In this document: one piece after another, positions 1-13,200 of the stretch
Position numbering within the stretch: the stretch's first letter is position 1
Layout: each line of letters opens with the position of its first letter
NCBI GenBank assembly: GCA_018064565.1
Contig: JAGHVA010000165.1
Span: 1 to 29,051, forward strand
Source of the DNA: Candidatus Colimorpha onthohippi
Lineage (GTDB): Bacteria; Bacteroidota; Bacteroidia; Bacteroidales; P3
Reading direction: 5' to 3'
Length of the DNA stretch: 29,051 nucleotides
Notes under the pieces: model-generated
What the model was told of the DNA's origin: nothing
Databases searched by the model: none
Seen by the model: only the letters and a program-made list of their open reading frames with translations
Made by a program: the position numbers and the translations under genes

Positions 1-173
1 ATGGCTGGCTACCTATGTCTGATGCCGCTGGCATCATTGGTTATGTCGTACCAGTGTGCCATAATGGTTATTCTGATGTCGTTTTAGCCCCAAAAAGCTC
101 ATTAGAAACCCTTTCAAAAAACTTTTACCAGACAGCACAAATAAAAAAGTTATGGGATCTCATCTCTCAATGA
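1..173 (+). CDS. 3' end of an unidentified convergent gene (partial)
   Basis: The frame beginning at base 3 is open from the window edge for 56 codons and stops at a TGA at 171-173. The visible protein end contains GYVVPVCHNGYSDVVLAPK and finishes with IKKLWDLISQ. I do not recognise a family. It is called as coding because the composition looks like protein, because an intrinsic terminator closes the opposing operon exactly here, and because no better explanation exists for this end of the window. The start and most of the gene lie outside. It is convergent with the beta-barrel gene, with 30 bases between the two stop codons. Its last eight codons overlap the terminator hairpin of the minus-strand operon. 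It could still be a chance open frame, since only 56 codons are visible. Confidence 0.5.
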   Translation, partial: GWLPMSDAAGIIGYVVPVCHNGYSDVVLAPKSSLETLSKNFYQTAQIKKLWDLISQ

Positions 174-185
174 AAATCCCATAAC
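143..185 (-). terminator. Intrinsic terminator closing the giant-protein operon
   Basis: Read on the minus strand, a perfect 10-bp inverted repeat (GTTATGGGAT at 185-176, ATCCCATAAC at 158-149) encloses a 17-base loop. It is followed at once by TTTTTTAT (148-141). It lies 19 bases after the stop codon of the barrel gene. The U-tract is present only in the minus direction, so it serves the barrel transcript and not the convergent gene. Confidence 0.85.
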
Positions 186-203
186 ACTATTTATGAAAAC
201 CTG

Positions 204-1124
204 CTACAAGATTCGAATCGCCCTGCCGCTCATAGGAGCCCTACCCAACCCAAGATTGAATTGGACACGGGCGCCAAAATTGAAGAAGTTGAGTCCAGTG
301 GTGTTTTGAGCATTCAAAATGCCACGATAAGCAATATCATCGCTACCAAGCGTCAAGACATTGCTCTCTGCACTATTATCGAGCGACTGGTTCTTGACCG
401 AAAAATCGGCATAAACGCTAAACTGCAACGAGTTGCCACCATATATAAAAAACCTGTAGCCCAATTCTGCCGAAAGCAGCACCGAAAGGGTTCTCATCTT
501 TCCAATCCCATCATATATAGAATACGCCCCCTCCAAACCATCGTAATCTGCGATATCGAACGCAGGATCGACCTCAGTGCCCGTAGTCTCTACCCTATCC
601 ATCACCACATGAGTCTCGCTGCAGTTATATGTAGCCTTTACACTCAATGGGATGGCAAATTTCAGTCCTGCATTCAAAAACAAGTTCTCTGCATTAAACG
701 AAAGCATCACTGGTACCTGCAAATACATGGAGGTATAGGCCTCCTCAACAGTTTTGGTAGTGCCTACATAATGAGCTATCATATCCGTACTACCAAAAAT
801 GGTGGTACCTTGTATGGGACCCGTAAACTCCGATGTTATATTACTCACCAAGACGCTGTTGCTGAAAAAACTCAAATTGGCACCTATCAAAAATCCAAAC
901 CTGCTGCCGAAACCGCCTTGATAATTCAAATCAAACCCATACGAAAACCCAAACCGGTTGTCAGCATCCAAGTCGCCTGTCAGCGATATGCCTCCCATAC
1001 CCGCACGCGCACCTATACCGAGATAAGAGTCAGTATAGGTATTACGCAAACTGGCATGACGACCTGCAAGCAAAGGCTGCAACGTCATCAAAAGAAAGGA
1101 TATGAACAAAACTGATTTCTTCAC
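204..1124 (-). CDS. Outer-membrane beta-barrel protein A (partner of giant protein A)
   Basis: A 306-residue protein. It has a signal peptide (KK, hydrophobic stretch to about residue 20, probable cut after LLA) followed by alternating amphipathic strands rich in Gly and aromatic residues, as in OMP_b-brl/PorT-like barrels of Bacteroidetes. It starts at GTG (1122-1124): the frame has a TAA five codons upstream, and the nearby upstream ATG is out of frame and soon stops. It is clearly related to the barrel at 14132-15043. Shared features are GFDLNY, a 'G-x-N-x-SF-x-NS' strand, the LTL segment, and a last strand ending near NLGLG followed by a short basic tail with SGRAIRIL. It lies 99 bases after giant protein A and is the last gene of the unit. 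A role in secreting or anchoring the giant is inferred from pairing alone. It lacks the 'NPAYAG' type motif expected of PorP/SprF. Confidence 0.85.
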   Translation of the reverse strand: MKKSVLFISFLLMTLQPLLAGRHASLRNTYTDSYLGIGARAGMGGISLTGDLDADNRFGFSYGFDLNYQGGFGSRFGFLIGANLSFFSNSVLVSNITSEFTGPIQGTTIFGSTDMIAHYVGTTKTVEEAYTSMYLQVPVMLSFNAENLFLNAGLKFAIPLSVKATYNCSETHVVMDRVETTGTEVDPAFDIADYDGLEGAYSIYDGIGKMRTLSVLLSAELGYRFFIYGGNSLQFSVYADFSVKNQSLDNSAESNVLTLGSDDIAYRGILNAQNTTGLNFFNFGARVQFNLGLGRAPMSGRAIRIL

Positions 1125-1223
1125 AACAAATTCATTTTACAAATTGATATCATTCACGCTACTTACAATTACCATTGTCGGTTGTTGCAATACTCATAAT
1201 TCGTACGGCAGACTAACCAATCA

Positions 1224-4200
1224 TCAACGACCTATTACCAGACGTTTTGATGCTTGCTGCCCGTCAGCCGTAATTAGTTGCACCATATATACACCCGCCG
1301 ACAGTTTAGGCATCAGTTGCATTTGCGAACCAGTTACAGCTTGTTTCAGTACCTCACGACCATACAAATCCAATATCGAAATCACCGAACCACGCAGCGA
1401 CTGCTCATAACCCTCCATTTGGATTGTAACTGGCGTGCCAACGGTCGCTGGATTAGGATACACAGCAAACAGTTTTGCACCATCCACGCCCTCAATTGCC
1501 GAATTCGAGAAGCAGATTTCGTCGGACTTAATCCACCGTGTCCGCTGCGGATCTACAGCCACTTTCACATAATAGCAGCCGTTCAATTCAGACCAGTCGG
1601 CATTTTGGAACTTATCGTTTGTCTGCCCATACAACTCCTCGTCATTATGGAACCACTGGTAGGCAAAGTAATACACCGCTTCACCATCCTCTCCATTCGG
1701 GTAATGATTTATCATCAATACTCGGTTGCTTGCATCCGTTACCAGATAAGGTCTTGGCATGCCGCTAAACGTGATTGTCGCATCCACAATGCTATCGCAC
1801 TGAGCTCTGTTAACCAACGTATCCAGCACTCTACCCGACGTGGTGTACCGTTTGTTGTTCCAGATCAGCGTATCTTCCATAACTACGGTATCAACCCTAA
1901 CATACGAACTATTGTTGACCGTGAGGAACAGACAATTGGCATTAACACAGCCTGACGGCATGGTATCAACAACACAATACGTGGTAGAGCCAGTATAACG
2001 TTGACCATTTACTTGCCACACATAAGCATCGCAAGCCTTGATGGTATCATAATGGGAACTATCCTGATCTACATTGATGTGAACGTGCACCAATGTATCG
2101 CAACAGCTTCCTTGTATCGGGTAATTTGTGTCAAACTCTGACGACGCAATATAAACCCTACCACGATAAACAACGCTTTGGCACCCGTTCACAGAGTCAT
2201 CCGTCTCAAATCCGTTTATCGTCAACCGCAGCACTTTATAACTGATACAACTGGAGACGTTTGAATCCCAATAAGGATGGACATAGTCGCCCGACTGTGT
2301 AATAGCAGTATCGCTATATTCCCAATCGTACGAATGGCAACTTTCAAGTGGGGTCGTATCATACACAGGCAGGTTGATGGTAAGGTTGAAAATGGCGATA
2401 CTATCGCATACGTCATGGATAGCTATCGTATCCATAATGGTAGCAGACTGCGTATATACAGCACCTGAGTTCAAATCTCTATACGACTCACAAGCCTTCA
2501 CTGGCATAGGTGCCGACCGGTGATAATGCTCCATCTTCAAATGCAGCTTCTTCTGTATAAGACAATTGTGCGCATCTACAACTATAGCACTATCCACTGT
2601 ACTCTGACGATATACGCAACCGTTGGCTGGCCAGGTGTAACTTGGCACATCGCATCGCAACACCGTATCCGCTTGCTCTTCCTGCGAATACACTGTAATA
2701 TTAACCGTTACTATACTATCACATCCAGCTACGTTCGGCAATGTATCATAATGGATTGTGTTGGTATAATAGGTTTTGCGGTTCCACTTGACCTTAACAC
2801 AATCAGCGGTATCCAATGTTGCGTAACTATCACTACGAACTTTGAGATTGATGATTACCACACTATCGCACCCCAAAGAGGTCATGTGTTCATAATCATT
2901 TTCCACGATACGAGTGTCGCGCAAATACGGAACACCATTACGCCGATAGCCATGACAAGCCAATGTGTCAAACTCGGTTGTATCGCTATAATTTATGTTA
3001 ACCAATAGCGTGTTGACAATTTTGCATCCGCCTGATGTCAAGTTCACTGGGTCAACATAATAGGCTCTTGTAGATTCAGTATAGGTACTATCCGCCAAAC
3101 GCCAGTAGTAACTATCGCACTGCGTAACCGTGCCTTTATCCACAGTATCGTTTTGACTGATGATAATATTAACCGTCCGTGTGCTGTCACAACCATTCGC
3201 ACCTACCGTATCCCAACGATAACTATCGGTCAGAGTGTAACGATTGCCTCTCCAAACCGCTTCTTCACATGTTATGATATCTCGTTCTTGAATCACCTTA
3301 CTATGATTAACATGCAGATTTAGTTTAAGATAGCTCTGGCAATTCTGGTCGTTTCGACCCGACAGCAGGAATACACCTGTTGTGTCTGTCACAAAACTGC
3401 GAATACCCCTATAGTAGAGCGTATCGCACACTGTGGTGTCTTTGGTGATGGTATCATCATGGTTGATTGTAACAACCAGGATATGAATGCTATCGCAACC
3501 GTTCACATTAGGTCCTGCTTTGAATGTATCAATACTCGACTCAGTATGTGTAATCAACTTGTATCCATAGCCATACTCAAACTGATTACCCATATAACTA
3601 TTACATTGGGTTACCTGCTCGTACGACTTGGGCTGGGTGATAATGGTTACCTTGTTCATCTGAACTACCGAATCGCATCCGAAAGTAGAAGTTAGCGTAT
3701 CTAACTCATTGAGTGTGCATGACGTGGTATAGGTACGACCACGCCATGTAAACTGATCGCACACTGTTGTGTCTGCCTGGCGAGCCTCGTAATAGTTCGG
3801 ATGGATTTTCAAGTCTAACGTAGCGATACCCTTACAACCGTTTCGGTCGGTAAATGAATAGGTTTTCTGAACATCCTGACTGAATACAAATGTTGTTTCA
3901 GGCTGCAGATCCCAAATATACCGATCGCATGCCGACACTGTATCATGGCGTTCAAAATGCGTATAGGCGAACAGATGTAAGGTCTCACGCTTGCCACAGC
4001 CAGTCTCTTCCGACCATATATGTTCGTAGTCGCCTGTATTATAGATTACCGTATCCCAACCATCTACAAACCAATGGAAGCCCTCGTTATCGCATACCGT
4101 ATCAAAATAGGCAGTATCGTTATAGTTGTTGATGGTAATATCTAATATATGCACCGAATCGCATCCGTCAATTGTCGTTCCTGAAACACTATCTCGACAT

Positions 4201-7200
4201 GACGACGTGTACTCGCGACCATTGACTTCCTCCCACCAATACTTACCACAGTTTGCCAAGGAATCCAATATACGATAGCTTGGGCTGATGGTTACATTCA
4301 ACACCGAGTCAGACGGGCACCCATGTTCGTTGGCAAACGAATAGGCTACTTCACCCGAGTGGAATAAGGTATCAATACGTTCGGCATGATGCCACACAAA
4401 CGTATCGCATGCTATTGTGTCTTGCTCCACATAACTCTCTGTATTGACCGTGAGATGCAACGTGTCGGTACTGGCACATCCATTGGCATTTTCATACTCA
4501 TGTAGATATGTTTCCGTCGTGCTATATGGGGTATTTTTCTGACGGCTCCATACATACGGCAACCTACCCGAACAGATACTATCAACATAAGTTTGATGTG
4601 ACGACAAATTCAAGTGGAGATGCAGATAATCGACACTCACACATCCACCCTCATTGGTGTAACGGATGGTGTCTGTCCGGTCGCCATTAGCAGTAGTGCC
4701 ATAATAACCAGGTTTGGTACTGGCTCCATGCTGATACCGTTTCATACGACCCGAATTATGATTCCATACAAAGCTATCGCAAGCCGTCTCATACTCGTGC
4801 TTACTTGTTGCCGAATTGATTGTAAGCCTCAACGTGTCGTATCCACTACAACCAGTAGCATCCTGCGCAGGCCACGTGTATGTTCCCGACTCATAATACG
4901 ACTTGCCCGAATGCTCCCAGTAGAATTTGGTACACGACACTTTGTTATATACATTAGGACGATACGTAAGGACATTTATCCTAAAATCTTTCATTGTAGA
5001 ATCGCAACCATTGGTACGCTTGAATGTATGCGATACCGTCTGCGAATATTTATACAGCACACCACCCCAACGGAGAGAATCGCAACCAGCTATTCCCTCA
5101 TTCGCAACAATCGTATCATCAGCCCATTTCAAAACCAACAAATCGCGTTTGTTACATTTAGACGCTGTATCTACATACCACACGGTATCTCTCACTGTGT
5201 CAGTTGGGTTGTATAGATAGTTCTTTTCTCCAACCCAACTGCCGCTCACCCAATTAAATGTAATCTTAGCGCAAATTAAGGTATCTACCATATCGCCATC
5301 ATTAAGCGTTAGATTCAGTGTATCTGTACCCTCGCATGTATTGGATGCGTCACGGTGAGTATAATGCCATTCACCTCCCTCAAAGAAAACATCTCTCTTC
5401 TCTGTGCCTGGCCATGTAAAATGGAATCCATTCGCTGCAGTGTCGCATGTATCATAATAGGCATGAGGTGCTTCGTGCAGGTTGATTGTAAGCATATAAA
5501 CACTATCGCAAATACCCGACACCGCATGTTCACTCGTATCACACACGGTATCAGCACTATTAATAGCCTGCGACAATGTGATGCCTCTCCATGCGAAAGG
5601 CGCACACTGGTCGCCCATACGGTTGGTATCATATTTTGGATGCACTATATCCAGATGCATCGTCACAACACTATCACAACCCGAACGGTTGGTCAACGTA
5701 TCTAAATAATCGCCCGATTCGGTATAAGTAGTACCAATCCAATTGTACGACTTGCAGCTACTGGCTGTATCATAACTCAACGCACTGCTCCGATTGATTG
5801 TAACCGTCAGCAGAATGGTACTGTCGCACTGATGAGCATTTTTCAACATCAACTTGTAAACACCTGATTGATACACCGTGGTATCGCTCACCGTTGACTC
5901 AAACCCCTCGGCATAGAAGTGCAGGCTATCACAAACTGGAGCATGCGTTGAATCGCTTTGGGTATTTTTATCTACTGTGAGCAACAAGCATTTGTGCAGG
6001 TTGCAACCTGTAGCAGTAAATCCGAGATAATCATATTTCCCTGACTTGGTGTAAGACTTACCAGACAATGACCAGACGAACGATTCGCACGCATGTACTC
6101 GGATAGTATCGTACTGATCTTGGTTTACGAACAGCGCCACATTATTGATACTATCGCAGCCGTACTGGTTGCGCAAGGTATCCACGATGGTAGTACTATC
6201 GGTATATCTCTTGTTGTTTTTAGTAAACAACGGATTATCCCATACAATCTGGTAGTTTGCTTCCACTGTGTCGTAACCAACCGTGGCGGTATGAACGCGT
6301 AGCACCAACGAATCGTATGAGGTGCACCCTTGCTTCAGAATGCCGTTATCATGCAACTGGCTCATCATATTGGTATCATGGTCTAACCATTCGTCTGGAT
6401 TATTGTTGTATTCCCATTTGAAGCCATCGCATGCACTTGTATCCATTATAGCGGTGTCTCCACCACGAACAACGGTCAAAGCCATTACCACAAGCGAGTC
6501 GCACTTCACTGCATTACCTTTTTCGCCCCGTATCGTATCCCGATAGGTATAGTAATCCCATCTACCACTCGGACTTGCAGCCCGTGCATTGAAAATGATA
6601 TTACCCTTATTAGTACCTAATGCATTGAAGGTTTTCCCTTCCGCATTGTAACAACAGGTGTCGTACAACAGTGAACCCGAAGAATAGTTGACCGTAAGGT
6701 TTAATGTATCGGTGGCATAGCAGCGACTACCTGCTGTTTGATACCTATAAACACTATCTGTTACCGAACTTGTAAGCACCGCTTTAGAGCCATCCGAACG
6801 AGTCCACTCAAAGCGGTCGCATACCGTGGTATCCAATCCTATATGTTTTGAATAGCGCAACTTGATATGGAGCGAATCGCGTGTTACACAGCCATGCACA
6901 TTATACCCCATCAGCGTATCTATCAAGTCTTTATACTCCAAGCTATCGACAAAATTATAGGTTCTACCGTTTCGATCCCAAGTAAACTTGCCACAATAGA
7001 TAGAGTCGTAGTCAACATACACACTTGTATCGCCCGTATGCACCACCAATCGCAACGTTACGATGCTGTCACACCCTATGGGCGAACTGCGGCGAATGGT
7101 ATCTAATATAGTGTCGGTCTGCCCAGAAGTCATAGGCTTCCAGCTCACCGCATGCGAGTAGAACATATACGGACCCATGTAGTTACATATCGAATCAAGG

Positions 7201-10200
7201 CTGTCGCGCATGGGTGTAGTCTGCAATCCAGTGAAATAGAGCGTATCAGACCTCCGACATCCATTTACCGTACCCTCACTATCCACTCGCCAATAAGTAG
7301 CATTCTCTTTGAATACCGTATCAAAATCACCCGTAGCCGTCCACAGATGCCAAGCAAACGAATCGCACTGCACCTCATCCACATGCCAAGCATACGCAGA
7401 ATCCTCGAACAAGAGCAGATGTAAGCTATCACGACACTGTACACCATAACGAGTTTTAGAAATGAGACGACTGGCACTAATTTCGTATGGAACAGTCATG
7501 CTTTTTCTATCACCTATCTGATAGTTCACACCATTCTCAACCCAGTTAAACTTATTGCACGCAGAGGTATCCAAAAGCGTATTCTCGGTATATAAATGGA
7601 GTGTATCGCGATTATTGCAACCATCGTTGTAGAAATCGACATAGGTGCCAGCTGAGGAAAGGATTGTATCGCGCGATATCGTGTCGCCATAAATATTGAT
7701 ATCGGGCTTGCGTTTCCATGTATAAAGACTACAAACCGTATCATACATCACCTCTGGAGCATGGTGGGTGTCCACCCTTACAATCAAGTGCAGCAAGCTG
7801 TCGCACCGTAATCCTTCGTTAGTTATCACGCTCTTGCTAAGATCATCCAGATCAGACACCATATCAATACTTTCCGTATAGCGACGACTCTTGTATGACG
7901 CCTCCTCACAACCTTTCACACTTACCGTATTGATGGCATAGCCTAACAGTTTGACGGTAGTGTTCTGAATTATCCAGCTGCCCAACGGTGTTTTACCCAA
8001 AGTATCTACAAAGCGATAGACGTTGGTATCTGGCGCACGGTTAAAAGTGTCGCGCAAGAGACAGAGGGTATCTCTCAACAGACTACCCTTCAAGTCTTTC
8101 ACAGTGGCTCGCTTGTAAATGCAACCTTGCAACTCGACATCTCTATATTCGATAGAGTCAACCTTTAACCTTAACGTATATGTACTATCGCAGTGGGCAG
8201 GGGCAGGAGTGGGGAGTCCCCTACGAGTAATCACCGTATCGTGCGTAATCGTGCTGTCGATATAGCTCCAATGGTACGACCCATTTATGCCAACAACAGA
8301 ATCCACTCGATGGATAGAACTATCTACCTTAAGCTTGACATAACGCCACAATTGGCAGGTATTGACCTCGTGATCGCCAATCAAATCATCGACAGTTTTC
8401 TCCAAAATCAAGGTATCGGAATAGTACTTTTTACCATCATACTCAACTGTATCACAATCTCTTACAGGATTCACTACAGTATCTGACCTATGTAAATTCA
8501 ATGTTAGGTTTACATAGACCATACTATCGCAGCCTGCCTTACTCTTCAGCAATACGCTATCAGCATGCATATGTACGCCTGGAGTAGCAAAAGTATCAAT
8601 TCGGTCGGCTCGTCTATCAAATATGAAAGTATCACAAGCATACACCTGCGTATCGGATGAGATTCGGTCAAGGAACGATACCGTTAGACGAATCACGCTA
8701 TCGCAGTTTGCTACGTTGTGCAAAGTATCGTACAACTCAACCTGACCCGCTGGACTATACTCGTATGTCTTGCCATGCCACACACTATCAATGCAGACAT
8801 TGCTCATGACTGTATCCGTAACCTCTGACGACTTGTTAACGGTCAAATGCAACGCATAGATACTGTCGCATGCTACCGATCCATATTGTGAGACTCCATG
8901 GACTGTATCGATAATATCACCAGACGATTTCAGCCAACGTCCATCCAACTCAAAACTATCACATACTACTACATTTTTCGCACTCCTGCCATAATCGTAG
9001 ATGGTAAGTTTGAGCGACACAGTGCTGTCGCAACCGTGGCGGTCTTTGTAGATATGCTGTGGGTACGGTTTCACCCAGTCGGCTGTAGATGAGCGGTATG
9101 TAACATCGTGCCATACATACTCATAGCAAGCAGTATCCACCAGGGTGTCTCTGACGGTATTGTCGTAGTTATAAAATTTCAACGACACTATGCTATCACA
9201 GCCATCAGCATTACGCACATCGCGATGGAGACGGACTCGCAACGTATCAGAATAGAAACCTGTATGATTGATGGTATCAATCACCCCACCCTTGTACCTC
9301 CATACATACGACTGGCTGCAAGTAGAATCGGTGTCGCGAACATAACTATGATGGCCCAAGGTGAGGTTTAACCATACCACACTGTCGCAACCATTCGCAA
9401 ACTCACGATGAATGGTGTCGTTATAGACATCCTTTGTGTCTTCTGTATAAATGCTACCATGCCACGACAACTGATCGCAAGCCCGCTTCGGACCAGCGGG
9501 GCTATACACATCCTCGCCTCGCTTAGTGTAGCGGAAATGCATTCTCATAACCGTAACACTGTCGCAGCCATCCGCAAACTCACGATGAATGCGATAGGTC
9601 GCTGTGGTCTCCTGTTTGAACCACGTCATCGCATCTATAACCCCATTACCCTGATACCACCATATGCTATCGCATACATTTGTATCATGAACGGCTACTA
9701 CCGAATCTTTGATAGTAAGATTAAGCACACTATTGCGCGGGCAGAGCTGGAGGCTATTTATATTCGCCTCCGTAATCTCCTGCTCAACTCCATTCATGTC
9801 ATAACCTACATTATCATCTGTAATATGGTTATAATAGCCTGTCTTCGTGTATAGTTTTCTATCTCTATACCAATTAAACGAGTCGCATTCCGACTGAACA
9901 AGCGTGTCGTAGGCAATCGGATATACTTTGATTACAAATGTGTCGCGCTTCTCACAATTATACGAATCAATATAATGCACCATCATCGGATCCATTGAGA
10001 CGAAACTCCCAATTTGCTTACGACCAATAGTGAGCGTTTTGTTATCTGTGTTTAGATGAACACCAGCAATTTCTGCTGGTTCCCAACTGCCACCTGCTGT
10101 CTTAACACGAAAGTCTTTGACACCGTCCAACACAAAGGTATCGCAAACACCAGTATCAACAACCCTGTTAGAAGCAGTACGCAGACTCACATGATAAGTA

Positions 10201-13200
10201 ACCAAACTGTCACAATGTAACACTTCGCCCTTGGGGTTTTTATAAGCCATAGCTACATTCTGATAAAGGCGCGCAACAACATTTGTATCTTTGTCAACAA
10301 ACTTTATCCGACCAGAGGTATCAGCCGTATTATGATCTGGGTGGACCCAGAACCTTGTACACACCATTGTGTCTGATGTACTCTTCACTGTGCCAAAGAT
10401 ATGCAGATTCACTTTATACGTCTTGTCGCATCTCTCCGCAAAAGTATGACTTTCGGTTTTATACACAACTTTATCCAAACGAGATTCTCCATTGGCTGTA
10501 TATACGCTATCCCTCCATGTAACATTATAACACGAATAGATATCTTTCGGATTATCCCATATGGTATCTTTACTTGTCCTTTTGTAAATAGTGAGTTTGA
10601 GTGCAACTATGGAGTCACAGATGGTATCAGGCGTAGGATAATATTTCAAACTATCATACACCTCGCCCACGGCCACGTTATTAGTATAAAGTGTTTTATA
10701 ATGGTTGCCATTAATATTGCCCCACCGAATACTATCACAAGCTGTTATAGAGTCAACAACATACTTTGTCTTGAAAACCTTAACACTTATAAATTCTACA
10801 CTATCACACCCATTCTGAGCATAACCCGTAACACCAGTTCCTGTACGCCGACCCGTAGGTATTGTATCACTATGTTTTAACCACCGATTCTGAACATAAA
10901 CTGAATCACAACCTACCTTACGCTCATACCTACGCCCAATATCTTTGACTCTAACCCGCAAGCTATCCACCGAATCACAACCATAACTGTTAAAAGCAAA
11001 CATCGAATCTACGATATAGAGATAGCCTTTATCATTCATGTCGCTGAATACGAGGGAGTCTTTGCCTTCTGGCAATGGACTATACGAACCTGGCTTACCC
11101 GTTTTAGAAGAATACCGATGGTTGCCCTTTGGAGAATTCGTAAATTTGAAAATCTCGCATACCTCAATGTCTTTTAGTGCTGACACAGAAGTTTTACAGA
11201 AAGTGGCAGACAAGAACTCTCCTATGTGGATAGGATCTGGAACCGCGTCTGTCGAAAGTCTTAGGTGTGTCACACTATCGCATGCTGCCTTCAGCTTACC
11301 CGCATTAAACAATGCCTGCGAAGCCGTGGTCTTGAGCGAATCGTCCAAATGTCTCGCATCATACTCTCCATCCACAAAATCCTGATAATTGAATGTAATA
11401 GAGGTTGCTGTTCCATCCACCCCATGACGCGTCCACCCTTGATATTCGTCACATACCACGTCATACCCAGCCACCTTTACAGGGAATGAATCGATAGCGC
11501 CATGCTCCGCAGGTGCCATGGCATCAGTATATGACGGCAAGACAGTAAGATTGAGTATCAAAATACTGTCGCAATTGGGAGCATGAGACAACTTGCCTAC
11601 TTTGTTAAACGGTCCGTTGACACGAGAAGGCTCTCGAGACACTGTATATTTCACATCTGTACCTGTCAACGACGCATCCAATCCGTTGCCATAAATTGTT
11701 CCCATCCATTGGAAAGTGTCGCAAACAGCAGTATCAAGAACAAAGATGGTGTCAGAGGTATGCAATTCCAAGACATAAACACTATCACACTGGTGATATG
11801 GGCTTAAGTTTTTGCCTTGTTGTTCTGGTTTCGTAGTGTCCACCTTATGTTGACTATCTTCATACGAAAAATATACAGTGTCTCTATTTTTCTCACCAAT
11901 AGCATAACTTTTACCATTCCGATGCCATTTATAGCTACCACAAGTGTCCACTATGTCATACCCTGGCTCGCCTTTGGGTACCACAAAACCCGAACGAGCT
12001 TTAATAGGCTTGACAAAAATACTATCACATTGACCATGGACATCACCCTTGACCGTGTCATACAAAATGGTATCAATGGTACGTCCATATACACTCTCTA
12101 CTATGTACGAAGTATCACGGTGGCCATGCGCCTTGCGGTGATTGGCCGTCCAAGTATAACTTCCACAACTGGAATCAGGCTCAAGCACGCGAGTGCTATC
12201 ATTGTAAATAGTCAGCGTAAGCTGATTGATATGGTTGCAGTGGAAACCACCTACCATAGAATTGATTTCAAAATGTTTAGGCACCGTATCGTAATAAACC
12301 GTGTTAGGAGTTGGGGTAGTAATAGTGTCATACTTATACTGCTTACTCGAATATGTGGGGTTCCATTTATAGGTCTTGCACGCAACTGTATTTTCAGGCA
12401 TTGTATCATTACGACCCACAGCAAGATGAAGCGTTATCACGCTATCGCACATCTGGTAGTTGTTGATATGCACGGTGTCGCCTTCATACGGTGTGTATTT
12501 GTTTCGGTCGCCCTTAAGAGCATACTCATATTTGTATGGCGCATTGGGGAATCTGACCGTGTCGGTAAAATGACTTGCTGTACGGTAGCGCCCATACTCT
12601 GGAATTACGTACGGCGACCCCTCAATGCAGGCGGAATCAATATGAACCGCCGTTGAACTATTGCGGATGGTAAGATTGAGTTTTACTGTAGAGTCGCAAC
12701 CATGCACAGTATATAAACCAGATGAATTGAGTGTTATTGTTTTTTTAGGCTGGTTGGTATCGCCCTTCTGCAACCCAGAAGAATAAGTCTTCGGGGCTGA
12801 CCAAGTGTTGGTAGTGTAATCGTCACGCTTATGGCTATATCCATTTACCCTCCAAGTAAAGGTGTCGCAAAGATTCTCGGTTGCAGTACTTGACCTTTTA
12901 GTATAGACCTTTAGATTTAACTTATACACTTGGTCGCATTGATGCTGAACTGTCTCATTCTTTTTATTCTGATAATTTCGTTTTTTTGCTTTTTCTGCTC
13001 TGTAGATAGTGTCGAAATCCGTGTCAGACTGCCACATTTTATTAAAAACCACCTTATTTACCGCAGGAACAGCTTCACCACCTCTAAGAATCTCATCCAT
13101 CAAGTCCCATCGGAACGTATCGCAGGTATATTTTGCTTGACTAACAGCCGTGTCGGTTTTCCATATCCAAAGATTTGCAAGAACAATGCTGTCACAATGG

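Noticed and set aside
204..1124. Calling the barrels PorP/SprF proteins
   Set aside because: Length and position fit, but the typical N-terminal motif of that family ('Q-Y-x-x-N-P-x-x-x-N-P-A-Y-A-G') is absent in both barrels. They are described only as outer-membrane barrels.
1102..1410. Plus-strand frame starting with a lipoprotein-like signal (LLTITIVGCC)
   Set aside because: It straddles the gap and the 3' end of giant gene A, where the minus strand encodes the well-defined sorting domain. There is no similarity or ribosome site to support it, and the signal-like start is likely chance.
11817..12656. Open frame of 279 codons on the plus strand within giant gene A
   Set aside because: It is antisense to an unbroken, strongly patterned repeat gene and its product has no recognisable domain. 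The many long plus-strand frames under both giants (including 261-1115, 4614-5216 and 17504-18304) follow from the biased codons of the sense genes.
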